A DNA stretch of 64,000 bases from Rugamonas sp. A1-17 (GTDB lineage Bacteria > Pseudomonadota > Gammaproteobacteria > Burkholderiales > Burkholderiaceae_D): NCBI GenBank assembly GCA_025548565.1, contig JAJLPB010000008.1:1-64000 (forward strand), read 5' to 3'. Positions within the stretch are counted from its first letter, which is position 1, and every line of letters begins with the position of its first letter. The position numbers and the translations under genes are program-made. This document shows positions 17,645 to 27,678 of the stretch, piece by piece. The notes below the pieces were generated by a model, which saw only the letters and a list, made by a program, of their open reading frames with translations, was not told the origin of the DNA and searched no databases.

Positions 17645-17916
17645 GCGGCAAGATCAACCTGGTGCTGGCCACCTTGCTGGTGGCCTGCGGGCTGTCGCTG
17701 GTGAACGCCCAGTACCAGGCGCGCCATCTGTTCATCGAACTGGAACGCACGCAGTCGCAGGCGCGCCAGCTCGACATCGAATGGGCGCAGCTGCAGCTGG
17801 ACCAGTCGACGCTGGGCAAGCACGCCCGCATCGAGGAAATCGCCCGCCGCGACCTGAACATGACGCCGCTGACCGCCGCGCGCACGCAGTACCTGACGCC
17901 GGAGGACGCGAAATGA
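17641..17916 (+). CDS. ftsL: Cell-division protein FtsL
   Basis: Small bitopic protein of the FtsQLB complex that licenses septal peptidoglycan synthesis. Only 91 aa: a short cytoplasmic start, one membrane helix (INLVLATLLVACGLSLVNAQ, about 4-23), then a coiled-coil segment (about 28-65) and the conserved-type tail with RIEEIARRDLNM. The start overlaps the rsmH stop (ATGA) and the stop overlaps the ftsI start, so translation is coupled on both sides. Sequence identity in this family is low; assignment rests on topology plus position. Confidence 0.93.
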   Translation: MSGKINLVLATLLVACGLSLVNAQYQARHLFIELERTQSQARQLDIEWAQLQLDQSTLGKHARIEEIARRDLNMTPLTAARTQYLTPEDAK

Positions 17917-19688
17917 GCCGCGGCAGCAACGTGAACACCTCGCGCGTGGCCGCCTCCAAGGGCGTGCCGTTCTCGAAGAACCCCGTACTGGCGGTGCGCC
18001 TGCCGGTATGGCGTTCGCGCGTGGTGCTGTTCGTGTTGTTCGCCGCCTTCGCCGGCCTGGCCGCGCGCGCCCTGTGGCTGCAAGGCCTGTCGACCCAGTT
18101 CCTGCAGAAGCAGGGCGAGATCCGCTACGCCCGAACGCTCGACCTGCCGGCCACGCGCGGCAAGATCACCGACCGCGATGGCCAGGTGCTGGCGTCGTCG
18201 GTGCCGGTCAAGGCCATCTGGGCGATCCCGGACGACGTCCAGGACGCGCCGCCGGCAAAATTAAAAGAGCTGGCGCGCCTGCTCGATATGAGCAACGCCG
18301 ATCTGCAGAAGAAGCTCGACTCCGACCGCGGCTTCGTCTACCTGAAGCGCCAGGTCGAACAGGACGTGGCCGACCAGATCACCAAGCTGGGGATCGACGG
18401 CATCCAGACCCGCAAGGAATACAAGCGCTTCTACCCGCAGGGCGAAGTGACGACCCACGTGGTGGGCTTCACCAACGTCGAAGACGTGGGCCAGGAATCG
18501 ATGGAGCTGGCGCAGCAAAAGACGCTGGTGGGCCAGCCGGGCAGCCGCCGCGTGATCAAGGACCGCCTGGGCCGTATCGTCGAGGACATCGAATCGGTGC
18601 GCGAGCCGCACGACGGCAAGGACCTGACGCTGTCGATCGACAGCAAGATCCAGTACATCGCCTTCACCCAGGTCAAGGAGTCGGTGGAGAAGTTCCACGC
18701 CAAGGCCGGCGCCGCCGTGGTGCTGGACGTGCACACCGGCGAGGTGCTGGCGCTGGCCAACTGGCCGACCTACAACCCCAACGACCGCTCCAAGCTGACC
18801 GGCGAGCAGCTGCGCAACCGCGTGATGACCGACACCTTCGAGCCGGGTTCCTCGCTCAAGCCGTTCACCGTCGGCCTGGCGCTGGACGAGAAGCGCATCA
18901 CGCCGCACACGATGTTCGACACCGGCGCCGGTTCGATGGTGATCGCCGACCACGTGATCCACGACACCCACCCGCACTACATGATCGACGTGCAGGGCAT
19001 CATCCAGAAGTCGTCCAACATCGGCACCTCGAAGATCGCATTGAGCATGCCGCCGCAGGAGATGTGGGAGATGTTCACCAAGGTCGGCTTCGGCCAGCAG
19101 CCCAAGTGGGGCTTCCCCGGCGCCGTGGCCGGCCGCGTGCGTCCGTATAAATCGTGGCGCCCGATCGAGCAGGCCAACATGAGCTTCGGCCAGGGCATCT
19201 CGGTGTCGCTGATCCAGCTGGCGCGCGCCTACATGATCTACGCCCGCGACGGCGACATCATCCCGCTGTCGTTCCAGAAGGTGACCGAGGCGCCGCACGG
19301 CACCCAGGTGGTCAGCGCCAAGACCGCCGCCGACATGCGCGAGATGCTGGAGATGGTCACGCAGCCGGGGGGCTCGGCCGTCAAGGCGCAGGTGCCTGGC
19401 TACCGCGTGGGCGGCAAGACCGGCACCGCGCAGAAGTTCATCAACGGCCACTACTCGCAGACCAAATACATCGGCAACTTCGTCGGCATGGCGCCGATGT
19501 CGAACCCGCGCTTCATTATCGCCGTCATGATCGACGAACCGGGCGGCCCGGTGCACGTCGGCGGCGACGTGGCCGGCCCCGTGTTCTCCGCGCTGGCCGC
19601 CAACGCGCTGCGCGCCAAGAACATCACGCCCGATTCTACCCTTACCCATATCATCATTCCTGATAATGCATCACAGGAGAACATGTGA
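17913..19688 (+). CDS. ftsI: Septal peptidoglycan transpeptidase FtsI (PBP3)
   Basis: Monofunctional class B penicillin-binding protein that cross-links septal peptidoglycan with FtsW. The 591-aa protein has one N-terminal membrane anchor (about 31-50), the pedestal domain with RGKITDRDGQVLASS, and the transpeptidase domain with nucleophile Ser313 in GSSLKPF, the SSN motif in KSSNIGTSK, and KTGTAQK. ATG 17913 overlaps the ftsL stop; a longer reading of this frame upstream is only the shadow of ftsL. The end overlaps the murE GTG start. Confidence 0.97.
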   Translation: MSRGSNVNTSRVAASKGVPFSKNPVLAVRLPVWRSRVVLFVLFAAFAGLAARALWLQGLSTQFLQKQGEIRYARTLDLPATRGKITDRDGQVLASSVPVKAIWAIPDDVQDAPPAKLKELARLLDMSNADLQKKLDSDRGFVYLKRQVEQDVADQITKLGIDGIQTRKEYKRFYPQGEVTTHVVGFTNVEDVGQESMELAQQKTLVGQPGSRRVIKDRLGRIVEDIESVREPHDGKDLTLSIDSKIQYIAFTQVKESVEKFHAKAGAAVVLDVHTGEVLALANWPTYNPNDRSKLTGEQLRNRVMTDTFEPGSSLKPFTVGLALDEKRITPHTMFDTGAGSMVIADHVIHDTHPHYMIDVQGIIQKSSNIGTSKIALSMPPQEMWEMFTKVGFGQQPKWGFPGAVAGRVRPYKSWRPIEQANMSFGQGISVSLIQLARAYMIYARDGDIIPLSFQKVTEAPHGTQVVSAKTAADMREMLEMVTQPGGSAVKAQVPGYRVGGKTGTAQKFINGHYSQTKYIGNFVGMAPMSNPRFIIAVMIDEPGGPVHVGGDVAGPVFSALAANALRAKNITPDSTLTHIIIPDNASQENM

Positions 19689-21256
19689 CGACTTCTGACT
19701 TCGACCCGCTGGCAATCGCCGCCGCCATCCGCAAGCTCGCGCCGACCGCGCAACTGGCTTCGGATTCGCGACGCATCAAGCTGGGCGATGTGTTTTTCGC
19801 TTACCCCGGCGACGCCGGCGACGGCCGCGGCTTCATCGGCAGCGCCGTCGAGCAGGGCGCCGCGCTGGTGGTGTTCGACCCGGCCGGTTTCACCTGGGAC
19901 GACAGCTGGGCCGTCCCCTACATTACCGTCGAAAAGCTCAAGCAGCACGCCGGCGTGATTGCTCACGCGTTTTATGAACAGCCGGATGCGGCCATGTTCA
20001 CCGTCGGCGTGACCGGCACCAACGGCAAGACCTCCAGCGCCGTGTGGCTGGGCCACGCGCTCTCGCGCGGCGCCGAGCCGGCCGCCGTCGTCGGCACGTT
20101 GGGCGTGGGCCTGTTCCGCGCGCGCGGTGACGTCGAATACGACGTCACCGGCTACACCACGCCGGACGCGGTGCTGCTGGCGCGCACGCTGGCCGACCTG
20201 CGCACGCAGGGCGCCGCCTCGCTGGCGATCGAAGTATCGTCGATCGGCCTGGAACAGGGCCGCGTGGCCGGCATGCACTTCGACGTCGCGCTTTTCACCA
20301 ACCTGACCCGCGACCATCTGGACTACCACGGCACCATGGAGGCCTACGAGGCCGCCAAGACCAAGCTGTTCGACTGGCCCGGCCTGAAGACGGCGGTGGT
20401 CAACCTGGACGACCCGATGGGCCTGCGCCTGATCGCGCACCTGAAGGCCAAAGCGACGCAGACCGGCGCACCGCTGGCCGGCCACATCCCGCTGATCGGC
20501 TACACGCTGCAAGACGCCGCTGCGCAGCCGGACATTGAGGGTGTGCTGATGCTGCGCGCCAGCCAGATGCGCGCCAGCCGCAGCCTGGGCACCGAATTCC
20601 ACCTGGAGTGCCCGCTCGGCGTGGCGCTGGTCAAGACCCATTTGGTCGGCAACTTCAACATCAGCAACGCGCTGGGCGTGATGGGCTCGATGCTGGCCAA
20701 GGGCCTGGGCCTGCGCGCCGCCATCGAGGCGGTCGAATCGCTGCAACCCGCGCCGGGCCGCATGCAGCAAGTCGGCGGCCAGGACGCGCCGATGATCGTC
20801 ATCGACTACGCCCACACTCCTGACGCGCTGGAAAAGACCTTGGCCGCGCTGCGGCCGGTGGCCACCGACCGTGGCGGCCAGCTGTGGTGCGTGTTCGGCT
20901 GCGGCGGCGACCGCGATCCGGGCAAGCGCCCGCAGATGGGCAGGATCGCGCAGATGGCCGACCATGTGCTGGTCACCAGCGACAACCCGCGCAGCGAAGA
21001 CCCGCACGCCATCATCGAGCAGATCGTCGCCGGCATGGACCGCAACAATCCCGCATCGACCGTGCAGACGCTGGACGACCGCGCCGCCGCTATCCTGTCG
21101 GCCATCAAGCACGCCGGCAAGCCGGACGTGATCCTGTTGGCCGGTAAAGGCCACGAGCCGTACCAGGAAATCAAGGGCAAGAAACTGCCATTCTCCGACG
21201 CCGACCACGCGCAGCTGGCGCTGTCGGCCCGCTTAACCATGATGAGGACGAATTGA
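19685..21256 (+). CDS. murE: UDP-MurNAc-L-Ala-D-Glu:meso-diaminopimelate ligase MurE
   Basis: Adds meso-diaminopimelate to the UDP-MurNAc dipeptide in the cytoplasm. It has 523 aa. Seen are the ATP-binding GVTGTNGKTSSAVWLGH, the carbamylated-Lys-region and ligase-fold centre (TNLTRDHLDYHGTMEAY), and the DNPRSEDP motif that reads diaminopimelate. The start is GTG 19685, overlapping the ftsI stop, with AGGAG (19675-19679) upstream. Its stop shares one base with the murF ATG. Confidence 0.97.
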   Translation: MTTSDFDPLAIAAAIRKLAPTAQLASDSRRIKLGDVFFAYPGDAGDGRGFIGSAVEQGAALVVFDPAGFTWDDSWAVPYITVEKLKQHAGVIAHAFYEQPDAAMFTVGVTGTNGKTSSAVWLGHALSRGAEPAAVVGTLGVGLFRARGDVEYDVTGYTTPDAVLLARTLADLRTQGAASLAIEVSSIGLEQGRVAGMHFDVALFTNLTRDHLDYHGTMEAYEAAKTKLFDWPGLKTAVVNLDDPMGLRLIAHLKAKATQTGAPLAGHIPLIGYTLQDAAAQPDIEGVLMLRASQMRASRSLGTEFHLECPLGVALVKTHLVGNFNISNALGVMGSMLAKGLGLRAAIEAVESLQPAPGRMQQVGGQDAPMIVIDYAHTPDALEKTLAALRPVATDRGGQLWCVFGCGGDRDPGKRPQMGRIAQMADHVLVTSDNPRSEDPHAIIEQIVAGMDRNNPASTVQTLDDRAAAILSAIKHAGKPDVILLAGKGHEPYQEIKGKKLPFSDADHAQLALSARLTMMRTN

Positions 21257-22656
21257 TGCGTGCAGCACTCGCACAGATTCTGCCTTCTGTGACCGGCGCC
21301 AAGCTGATTGGCTCCGGTGAAGTTGTATTTGGCGGCGTCTCCACCGACAGCCGTAATGTATTTGCAGGTTCGCTGTTCGTCGCCCTGCGCGGCGAGGTTT
21401 TCGACGCCCACGACTTCCTCGCGCAGGTCGCGGAGAAGGGCGCCGCCGCTGTCGTTGTTGAAGAACTGCCGGAAGGCTGGACCCTGCCAGCCATCGTTGT
21501 CCCGAACACGCTGGTGGCGCTGGGCCAGATCGCCAACCACTGGCGCCGCCAGTTCGCCATGCCCGTCATCGGCGTCACCGGCAGCAACGGCAAGACCACG
21601 GTCAAGGAAATGATCGCCGCCATCCTGGCCGCCGCCCACGGCGAGGACGGCCGCCTGGCCACGCGCGGCAACCTGAATAACGAAATCGGCGTGCCATTGA
21701 CGCTGTTCCGCATGGAGGCGAAGCAGCAGTCGGCCGTGGTGGAACTGGGCATGAACCATCCCGGCGAGATCGGCCGCCTGAGCGCCATCGCCGCGCCCAC
21801 CATCGCCATGGTCAACAACGCCCAGCGCGAGCACCAGGAATTCATGCATACCGTGGAAGCGGTCGCGCGCGAGAACGGCGCCGTGTTGGCCAGCCTGCCC
21901 GTCGACGGCGTCGCTGTGTTCCCGCATGGCGACGAGTTCACGCCGATCTGGGAAGAACTGTCGGCCGGCCGCCGCGTGCTGCGCTTCGGCCTGACCAAGG
22001 ACGCGGAAGTGAGCTGCACCTTCCGCGCCAACGATTTCGGCAACGAGATGTTCGTCACCATCCGCGAAGGCGAGGGCGAACCGGAACAGTTCTTCGTCAA
22101 CCTGCAGGCGGCTGGCGACCACAACGTGCGCAACGCGCTGGCCGCCGTGGCCTGCACCTGGGCCGCCGGCATCGCGCTGGACAAGATCAAACTGGGCCTC
22201 GACACCTTCGCACCGGTCAGCGGCCGCCTGCAGAAGAAGGCCGCGGCCAACGGAGCCGTCGTCATCGACGACAGCTACAACGCCAACCCTGACTCGGTGC
22301 GCGCCGCCATCGACGTGCTGTGCAAGGCCGCCGCCCCGCGCGTGCTGGTGCTGGGCGACATGGGCGAAGTCGGCACGCAGGGCCGCGAGTTTCACGAAGA
22401 AATCGGCGCTTACGCGCAGAGCAAAGGCATCGAACAGGTGCTGGTAACCGGCGAACTGGCCGCGCACATGATTGGCACTGCCAATCAGGGCGCGTCCATT
22501 CGTCATTTTGAAAACTTCGGTGATTTGCTGGCTGCTGTCGAAGCAGCCGTCACGCCGGATGCAACCGTATTAATCAAGGGCTCCCGCTTCATGAAAATGG
22601 AACGGGTCGTGCAGCATTTGATTGGATCGCAACAAGCTAACAAGGAAAGTCACTAA
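21256..22656 (+). CDS. murF: UDP-MurNAc-tripeptide:D-Ala-D-Ala ligase MurF
   Basis: Completes the UDP-MurNAc-pentapeptide by adding D-Ala-D-Ala. The 466-aa protein shows the N-terminal uridine-binding segment (GGVSTDSRNVFAGSLFVALRGE), ATP loop GVTGSNGKTTVKEM, ELGMNHPGEIGRLS and the C-terminal DDSYNANPDSV motif. ATG 21256 is the last base of the murE stop; an in-frame TTG just before it is less likely. Confidence 0.97.
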   Translation: MRAALAQILPSVTGAKLIGSGEVVFGGVSTDSRNVFAGSLFVALRGEVFDAHDFLAQVAEKGAAAVVVEELPEGWTLPAIVVPNTLVALGQIANHWRRQFAMPVIGVTGSNGKTTVKEMIAAILAAAHGEDGRLATRGNLNNEIGVPLTLFRMEAKQQSAVVELGMNHPGEIGRLSAIAAPTIAMVNNAQREHQEFMHTVEAVARENGAVLASLPVDGVAVFPHGDEFTPIWEELSAGRRVLRFGLTKDAEVSCTFRANDFGNEMFVTIREGEGEPEQFFVNLQAAGDHNVRNALAAVACTWAAGIALDKIKLGLDTFAPVSGRLQKKAAANGAVVIDDSYNANPDSVRAAIDVLCKAAAPRVLVLGDMGEVGTQGREFHEEIGAYAQSKGIEQVLVTGELAAHMIGTANQGASIRHFENFGDLLAAVEAAVTPDATVLIKGSRFMKMERVVQHLIGSQQANKESH

Positions 22657-22658
22657 TC

Positions 22659-23828
22659 ATGCTGCTTTGGCTCGCTCAGTATTTTCAGCAGGACCTCGGA
22701 CCACTCCGGGTCTTCAACTTCATCACCTTCCGCGCGGTGTTCGCCACCGCGACCGCGCTGCTCATCGGCCTGTCGGCCGGTCCGGCCGTGATCCGCAAGC
22801 TGACCGCCATGAAGTACGGCCAGGCCGTGCGCACCGACGGTCCGCAGACCCACCTGAAAAAACACGGCACCCCGACCATGGGCGGCGTGCTGCTGCTGAT
22901 CGCCATCGGCGTCTCCACGCTGCTGTGGTGCGACCTGTCCAACCGTTTGATCTGGCCGGTGCTGGTCGTCACGCTGGGCTTCGGCGCCGTCGGCTGGGTC
23001 GACGACTACCGCAAGGTGGTGCGCCAGGATCCTGAAGGCATGCGCTCGGCGGAAAAATACTTCTGGCAGTCGCTGGTCGGCGTCGCCGCCGCGCTGTACC
23101 TGGCGTTCTCGGTGTCCGCGCCGAACGCCGGCAAGGTGTTCGAACTGTTTTTCGCCTGGGTGCAGTCGGGCTTCTCGATGGACCTGCCGCCGAAGGCCGA
23201 CCTGATCGTCCCGTTCTTCAAGACCATCAGCTACCCGCTGGGCGTGTGGGGTTTCATCGCCTTGACCTACTGTGTCATCGTCGGCACCAGCAACGCCGTT
23301 AACTTCACCGACGGCCTGGATGGCCTGGCGATCATGCCGACGATTATGGTCGGCTCCGCGCTCGGCCTGTTCGCCTACCTGACCGGTAGCGCCACGTATT
23401 CGAAGTACTTGTTCATCCCGCACATTCCCGGCGCGGGCGAACTGATTATCTTCTGCGGCGCGCTGGCCGGTGCCGGCCTGGCCTTCCTGTGGTTTAACAC
23501 CCACCCGGCCCAGGTGTTCATGGGCGACGTCGGCGCTTTGGCGCTGGGCGGAGCGCTGGGCACCATCGCCGTCATCGTGCGCCAGGAAATCGTCCTGTTC
23601 ATCATGGGCGGCATCTTCGTCGCCGAGACCGTGTCGGTGATTATTCAGGTGGGCTGGTTCAAGATCACCAAGAAGCGCTTCGGCGTCGGCCGCCGCGTGT
23701 TCCTGATGGCGCCCTTGCACCACCACTTCGAACAAAAAGGCTGGAAAGAGACCCAGGTCGTCGTGCGCTTCTGGATTATCACGATGATGCTGGTGCTGGT
23801 CGGACTCTCTACTTTGAAACTGCGCTGA
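22659..23828 (+). CDS. mraY: Phospho-MurNAc-pentapeptide translocase MraY
   Basis: Integral membrane enzyme that transfers phospho-MurNAc-pentapeptide to undecaprenyl phosphate, making lipid I. At 389 aa it has about ten membrane helices. It also shows the diagnostic loops KKHGTPTMGG, DDYRKV, the Asp-rich NFTDGLDGLA, GDVGALALGG and PLHHHFE. The stop overlaps the murD start by one base. Confidence 0.97.
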   Translation: MLLWLAQYFQQDLGPLRVFNFITFRAVFATATALLIGLSAGPAVIRKLTAMKYGQAVRTDGPQTHLKKHGTPTMGGVLLLIAIGVSTLLWCDLSNRLIWPVLVVTLGFGAVGWVDDYRKVVRQDPEGMRSAEKYFWQSLVGVAAALYLAFSVSAPNAGKVFELFFAWVQSGFSMDLPPKADLIVPFFKTISYPLGVWGFIALTYCVIVGTSNAVNFTDGLDGLAIMPTIMVGSALGLFAYLTGSATYSKYLFIPHIPGAGELIIFCGALAGAGLAFLWFNTHPAQVFMGDVGALALGGALGTIAVIVRQEIVLFIMGGIFVAETVSVIIQVGWFKITKKRFGVGRRVFLMAPLHHHFEQKGWKETQVVVRFWIITMMLVLVGLSTLKLR

Positions 23829-25384
23829 TGATCTACGAAGGCAAAAACGCACTGGTATTGGGACTGGGTGAATCCGGTCTGGCGATGGCGCTGTGGCTAG
23901 CCCGCGGCGGCGCGCGCGTGCGCGTGGCCGATACCCGCGAAGCGCCCGAGCGCCTGCCGGCGCTGCGCGCGGCCGTGCCGGACGTGGAGTTCGTCGCCGG
24001 CCCGTTCGCTTCGGGTTCATTCGATCCTGCGCTGCTGGAAGGCGTGGACTTCGTCGCCGTCAGCCCCGGCCTGGCGCCGTACCGCGAATTGAAAGAGATC
24101 GCACCCGCCGCCACCGCCGCCGGCGTGCCGGTATGGGGCGAGATCGAACTGTTCGCGCAGGCGCTGGAAGCACTGGAGCAGGAGCGCGGCTACACGCCCA
24201 AGGTCATCGCCATCACCGGCACCAACGGCAAGACCACCGTCACCACCCTGGTCGGCCAGCTGTGCGAACGCGCCGGCAAGACCGTGCGCGTGGCCGGCAA
24301 CATCAGCCCCGCCGCGCTGGACGTGCTGCGCGAAGTGCTGGACGCGCCGGCCGACGCCGATGCACAGCCTGCCCAACTGCCCGACATCTGGGTACTGGAA
24401 CTCTCGTCCTTCCAGTTGCAGACCACCTTCACGCTGGAAGCCGACGCCGCGACCGTATTGAACGTGACTCAGGACCACCTGGACTGGCACGGCGACATGC
24501 CATCCTACGCCGCCGCCAAGCACCGCATCTTCGCCGCCGACACCGTGCGCGTGTTGAACCGCGACGACGCCACCGTGATGCGGATGGCCAGCGCCACCGG
24601 CCACAACGTCACCTTCGGCATCGACGCGCCCATGCTGCGCGACGACTTTGGCCTGAACAGCGAACGCGGCGTGCTGTGGCTCGCCACCGCCGTGCCGGCA
24701 GAGGAAGAGGGCGAACCGAAGAAACGCAAGAAGAACGACCCGCCGCCGCCACCGGTCGAATGCATGGTCAAGAACCTGATGCCGGCCGACGCGCTGCAAA
24801 TCCGTGGCGTGCACAACGCCGCCAACGCGCTGGCCGCGCTGGCCCTGTGCCGCGCCATCGACCTGCCACTGGCGCCGCTGCTGCACGGCCTGCGCGAATA
24901 TCGCGGCCAACCGCACCGCGTGGAACTGGTCAGCGCCATCAACGGCGTCGAATACTACGACGACAGCAAGGGCACCAACGTCGGCGCCACCGTGGCCGCA
25001 TTGAACGGCTTGGGCAAGGCCTTCACCGGCGCCAGCCAGCGCCTGGTGGTCATCATGGGCGGCGATGGCAAGGGCCAGGACTTCGCGCCGCTGGCCGAAC
25101 CGGTATCGCGCTACGTGCGCGCCGTGCTGCTGATCGGCCGCGACGCGCCGCAGATCCGCGCCGCGCTGGAAGCCTCGGCGGACCTGGGCTATGAAATCGA
25201 AGACTGCGGCACCGACCTGCCGCAAGCCGTCAAGCGCGCCGGCGAACTGGCGCAAGCCGGCGACGCCGTGCTGCTGTCGCCGGCCTGCGCCAGCATGGAC
25301 ATGTTCAAGAACTACGCGCATCGCGCCCAGGTGTTCATCGACACCGTGCGCGAAATCGCCCTCGACGCAGGACAGGAGCTCTGA
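23828..25384 (+). CDS. murD: UDP-MurNAc-L-alanine:D-glutamate ligase MurD
   Basis: Adds D-glutamate to UDP-MurNAc-L-Ala. At 518 aa it is longer than the roughly 440-470 aa common for MurD. The Rossmann-like start LVLGLGESGLAMALWLARGG, ATP loop AITGTNGKTTVTTLVGQL, LSSFQL and the C-terminal DDSKGTNVGAT are intact. The extra length includes a Glu/Lys/Pro-rich insert at about residues 293-312 (EEEGEPKKRKK followed by five prolines) between the central domain and the C-terminal domain, and an extended loop with an ADADAQPAQ segment. Starts and stops overlap both neighbours by one base. Confidence 0.96.
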   Translation: MIYEGKNALVLGLGESGLAMALWLARGGARVRVADTREAPERLPALRAAVPDVEFVAGPFASGSFDPALLEGVDFVAVSPGLAPYRELKEIAPAATAAGVPVWGEIELFAQALEALEQERGYTPKVIAITGTNGKTTVTTLVGQLCERAGKTVRVAGNISPAALDVLREVLDAPADADAQPAQLPDIWVLELSSFQLQTTFTLEADAATVLNVTQDHLDWHGDMPSYAAAKHRIFAADTVRVLNRDDATVMRMASATGHNVTFGIDAPMLRDDFGLNSERGVLWLATAVPAEEEGEPKKRKKNDPPPPPVECMVKNLMPADALQIRGVHNAANALAALALCRAIDLPLAPLLHGLREYRGQPHRVELVSAINGVEYYDDSKGTNVGATVAALNGLGKAFTGASQRLVVIMGGDGKGQDFAPLAEPVSRYVRAVLLIGRDAPQIRAALEASADLGYEIEDCGTDLPQAVKRAGELAQAGDAVLLSPACASMDMFKNYAHRAQVFIDTVREIALDAGQEL

Positions 25385-26604
25385 TGGCCTTCCAGATGCC
25401 GTTCCGCTTTGCTGACAAGTCGACGCCACCGTCGATGGACAGCCGCGCGCGGCAATCGAAGATGATGGAGTACGACCAGCCGCTGGTCTGGGTTACGCTG
25501 CTATTGATGCTGCTCGGGATGGTGATGGTGTATTCGGCCTCGATCTCGCTGCCGGATTCGCCCAAGTTCGCCAACTACGTACGCTGGCAGAACACCTACT
25601 TCCTGCAGCGGCAGGCGATGTTCATCGCCGTCTCGCTGCTGGCCGGCCTGTTCGTGTTCCGCATCCGCATCTGCGACCTGCAGAAGGCCGCGCCGTATCT
25701 GTTCATCGGCACCCTGGTGCTGCTGGTGCTGGTGCTGATTCCCGGCCTGGGCGTGGTGGTCAACGGCGGCCGCCGCTGGCTGTCGCTCAAGGTGATCAAC
25801 GTGCAGCCGTCGGAACTGATGAAAATCGTGGCCGTGCTGTACGCCGCCGACTACACCGTGCGCAAGCAGGAATACATGCACAAGCTGACCAAGGGCTTCA
25901 TGCCGATGGCGGCGGCGGTCGGCTTCGTCGGCCTGTTGCTGCTGCTGGAGCCCGACCTGGGCGCCTTCGGCGTGATCGTCTGCATCGCCATGGGCATCCT
26001 GTTCCTGGGCGGGATCAACGCCATCTGGTTCGGCGGCATCGGCGCGGTGCTGGTGGTGATCTTCGGCTCCATCATCGCGCTGTCGAAATTCCGCCGCGAG
26101 CGCTACTTCGCGTATCTGAATCCGTGGGAAGAGGACAACGCCTTGAACAAGGCCTACCAGCTGACCCACTCGCTGATCGCCTTCGGGCGCGGCGAGATTT
26201 TTGGCGTTGGCCTCGGCGGCAGCGTCGAGAAGCTGCACTACCTGCCGGAAGCGCACACCGACTTCCTGCTGGCCGTGATCGGCGAGGAACTCGGCCTGGC
26301 CGGCGTGCTGGTGGTGATCGCCATGTTCTACTGGTTGATCAAGCGCGCCTTCGACATCGGCCGCCAGGCCATCGCCATCGACCAGACCTTCGCCGGCCTC
26401 ACGGCCAAGGGCATCGGCATCTGGATCGGCGTGCAGACGTTTATCAATATGGGCGTCAACCTTGGCCTGCTGCCGACCAAGGGCTTGACCCTGCCGCTGA
26501 TGAGCTATGGCGGCACGGGCGTGGTTATTAACTGCATCGGACTCGCGATCCTGCTCCGGATCGACTACGAGAACCGGGTCCTGATGCGTGGTGGCAGATT
26601 ATGA
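25384..26604 (+). CDS. ftsW: Septal peptidoglycan glycosyltransferase FtsW
   Basis: SEDS-family glycan polymerase that works with FtsI at the septum. The 406-aa protein has a soluble N-terminus of about 35 residues and then about ten membrane helices. Family signatures visible are VVNGGRRWLSLKVINVQPSE, the extracellular-loop region with GEIFGVGLGGSVEKLHYLPEAHTDF, IGEELG, and PLMSYGGTG. The stop overlaps the murG ATG by four bases. Confidence 0.96.
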   Translation: MAFQMPFRFADKSTPPSMDSRARQSKMMEYDQPLVWVTLLLMLLGMVMVYSASISLPDSPKFANYVRWQNTYFLQRQAMFIAVSLLAGLFVFRIRICDLQKAAPYLFIGTLVLLVLVLIPGLGVVVNGGRRWLSLKVINVQPSELMKIVAVLYAADYTVRKQEYMHKLTKGFMPMAAAVGFVGLLLLLEPDLGAFGVIVCIAMGILFLGGINAIWFGGIGAVLVVIFGSIIALSKFRRERYFAYLNPWEEDNALNKAYQLTHSLIAFGRGEIFGVGLGGSVEKLHYLPEAHTDFLLAVIGEELGLAGVLVVIAMFYWLIKRAFDIGRQAIAIDQTFAGLTAKGIGIWIGVQTFINMGVNLGLLPTKGLTLPLMSYGGTGVVINCIGLAILLRIDYENRVLMRGGRL

Positions 26605-27668
26605 AACGACTGATGATCATGGCGGCCGGCACCGGCGGCCACATTTTCCCCGGCCTGGCGATCGCGCAGACCTTGCGCGCGCGCGGCTGGGAAGTGAGCT
26701 GGCTGGGCACCGCCGCCGGCATGGAACAGGACCTGGTGCCCAAGCACGGCATCGCGATGGACAGCATCGACTTCACCGGCATGCGTGGCAAGGGTCTGGC
26801 GCACACGCTGGGCGGCGCGCTGAAGATGGTCAAGGCCTTCGCCGCCTGCTTCGGCTACATCGGCAGCCGCAAGCCGGACGTAGTGCTGGGCATGGGCGGC
26901 TATGTCACCGTGCCGGGCGGCCTGATGGCGCGCCTGCGCGGCGTGCCGCTGGTGCTGGTCAACGCCGACGCCGCGCTGCTGCTGTCGAATAAAACGCTGG
27001 TGCCGTTCGCCGATCGCGTGTGCTTCGGCTTCCCGGCCAACTTCGGCAAGGCCGCCAGCAAGGCCGTCGTCACCGGCAACCCGGTGCGCAAGGAGATTTT
27101 GGACCTGCCGGCGCCGGACCTGCGTTTCTTCGGCCGCGAAGGTCCGCTGCGCATCCTGGTGGTGGGCGGCAGCCTTGGCGCGAAAGCGCTGAACGACAAC
27201 CTGCCGGCCGCGCTGGCGCTGATCCCGGCCGCGCAGCGTCCGCAGGTGACGCACCAATCGGGCAAGAAGAACATCGACGCGCTGCGCGCCGCGTACGCCG
27301 AGGCGGGCGTCGCAGCGAACGTGGTCGACTTCATCGACGACATGGCGGCGGCCTACAGCCAGGCCGACGTGGTGATCTGCCGCGCCGGCGCGATCACCGT
27401 CTCGGAGCTGACCGCCGCCGGCGTGGCCAGCGTGCTGGTGCCGTTGGTGGCATCGACCACCAGCCATCAGCGCGACAACGCGCAATGGATGGCGAAACAG
27501 AACGCGGCGATCCACATGCCGCAATCGGAAATGAGCGCGCAGAGTGTGGCGACGCTGTTGGAAACGCTGACACGCGGCGCCTGCCAGACCATGGCGATGG
27601 CGGCGCGCGATGTCGGCAAACGCGATGCGAACGACGCTATCGCACAGGTATTGGAACAATTAGCATGA
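26601..27668 (+). CDS. murG: Lipid II synthase MurG (GlcNAc transferase)
   Basis: Membrane-associated glycosyltransferase that adds GlcNAc to lipid I. The 355-aa GT-B fold shows the first G-loop AAGTGGHIFPGLAIA, second G-loop GMGGYVTVPGG, the third GGSLGAKALNDNLP, and the UDP-binding CRAGAITVSELTAAG. Eleven bases separate it from the murC GTG. Confidence 0.97.
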   Translation: MKRLMIMAAGTGGHIFPGLAIAQTLRARGWEVSWLGTAAGMEQDLVPKHGIAMDSIDFTGMRGKGLAHTLGGALKMVKAFAACFGYIGSRKPDVVLGMGGYVTVPGGLMARLRGVPLVLVNADAALLLSNKTLVPFADRVCFGFPANFGKAASKAVVTGNPVRKEILDLPAPDLRFFGREGPLRILVVGGSLGAKALNDNLPAALALIPAAQRPQVTHQSGKKNIDALRAAYAEAGVAANVVDFIDDMAAAYSQADVVICRAGAITVSELTAAGVASVLVPLVASTTSHQRDNAQWMAKQNAAIHMPQSEMSAQSVATLLETLTRGACQTMAMAARDVGKRDANDAIAQVLEQLA

Positions 27669-27678
27669 GAACTGAATC

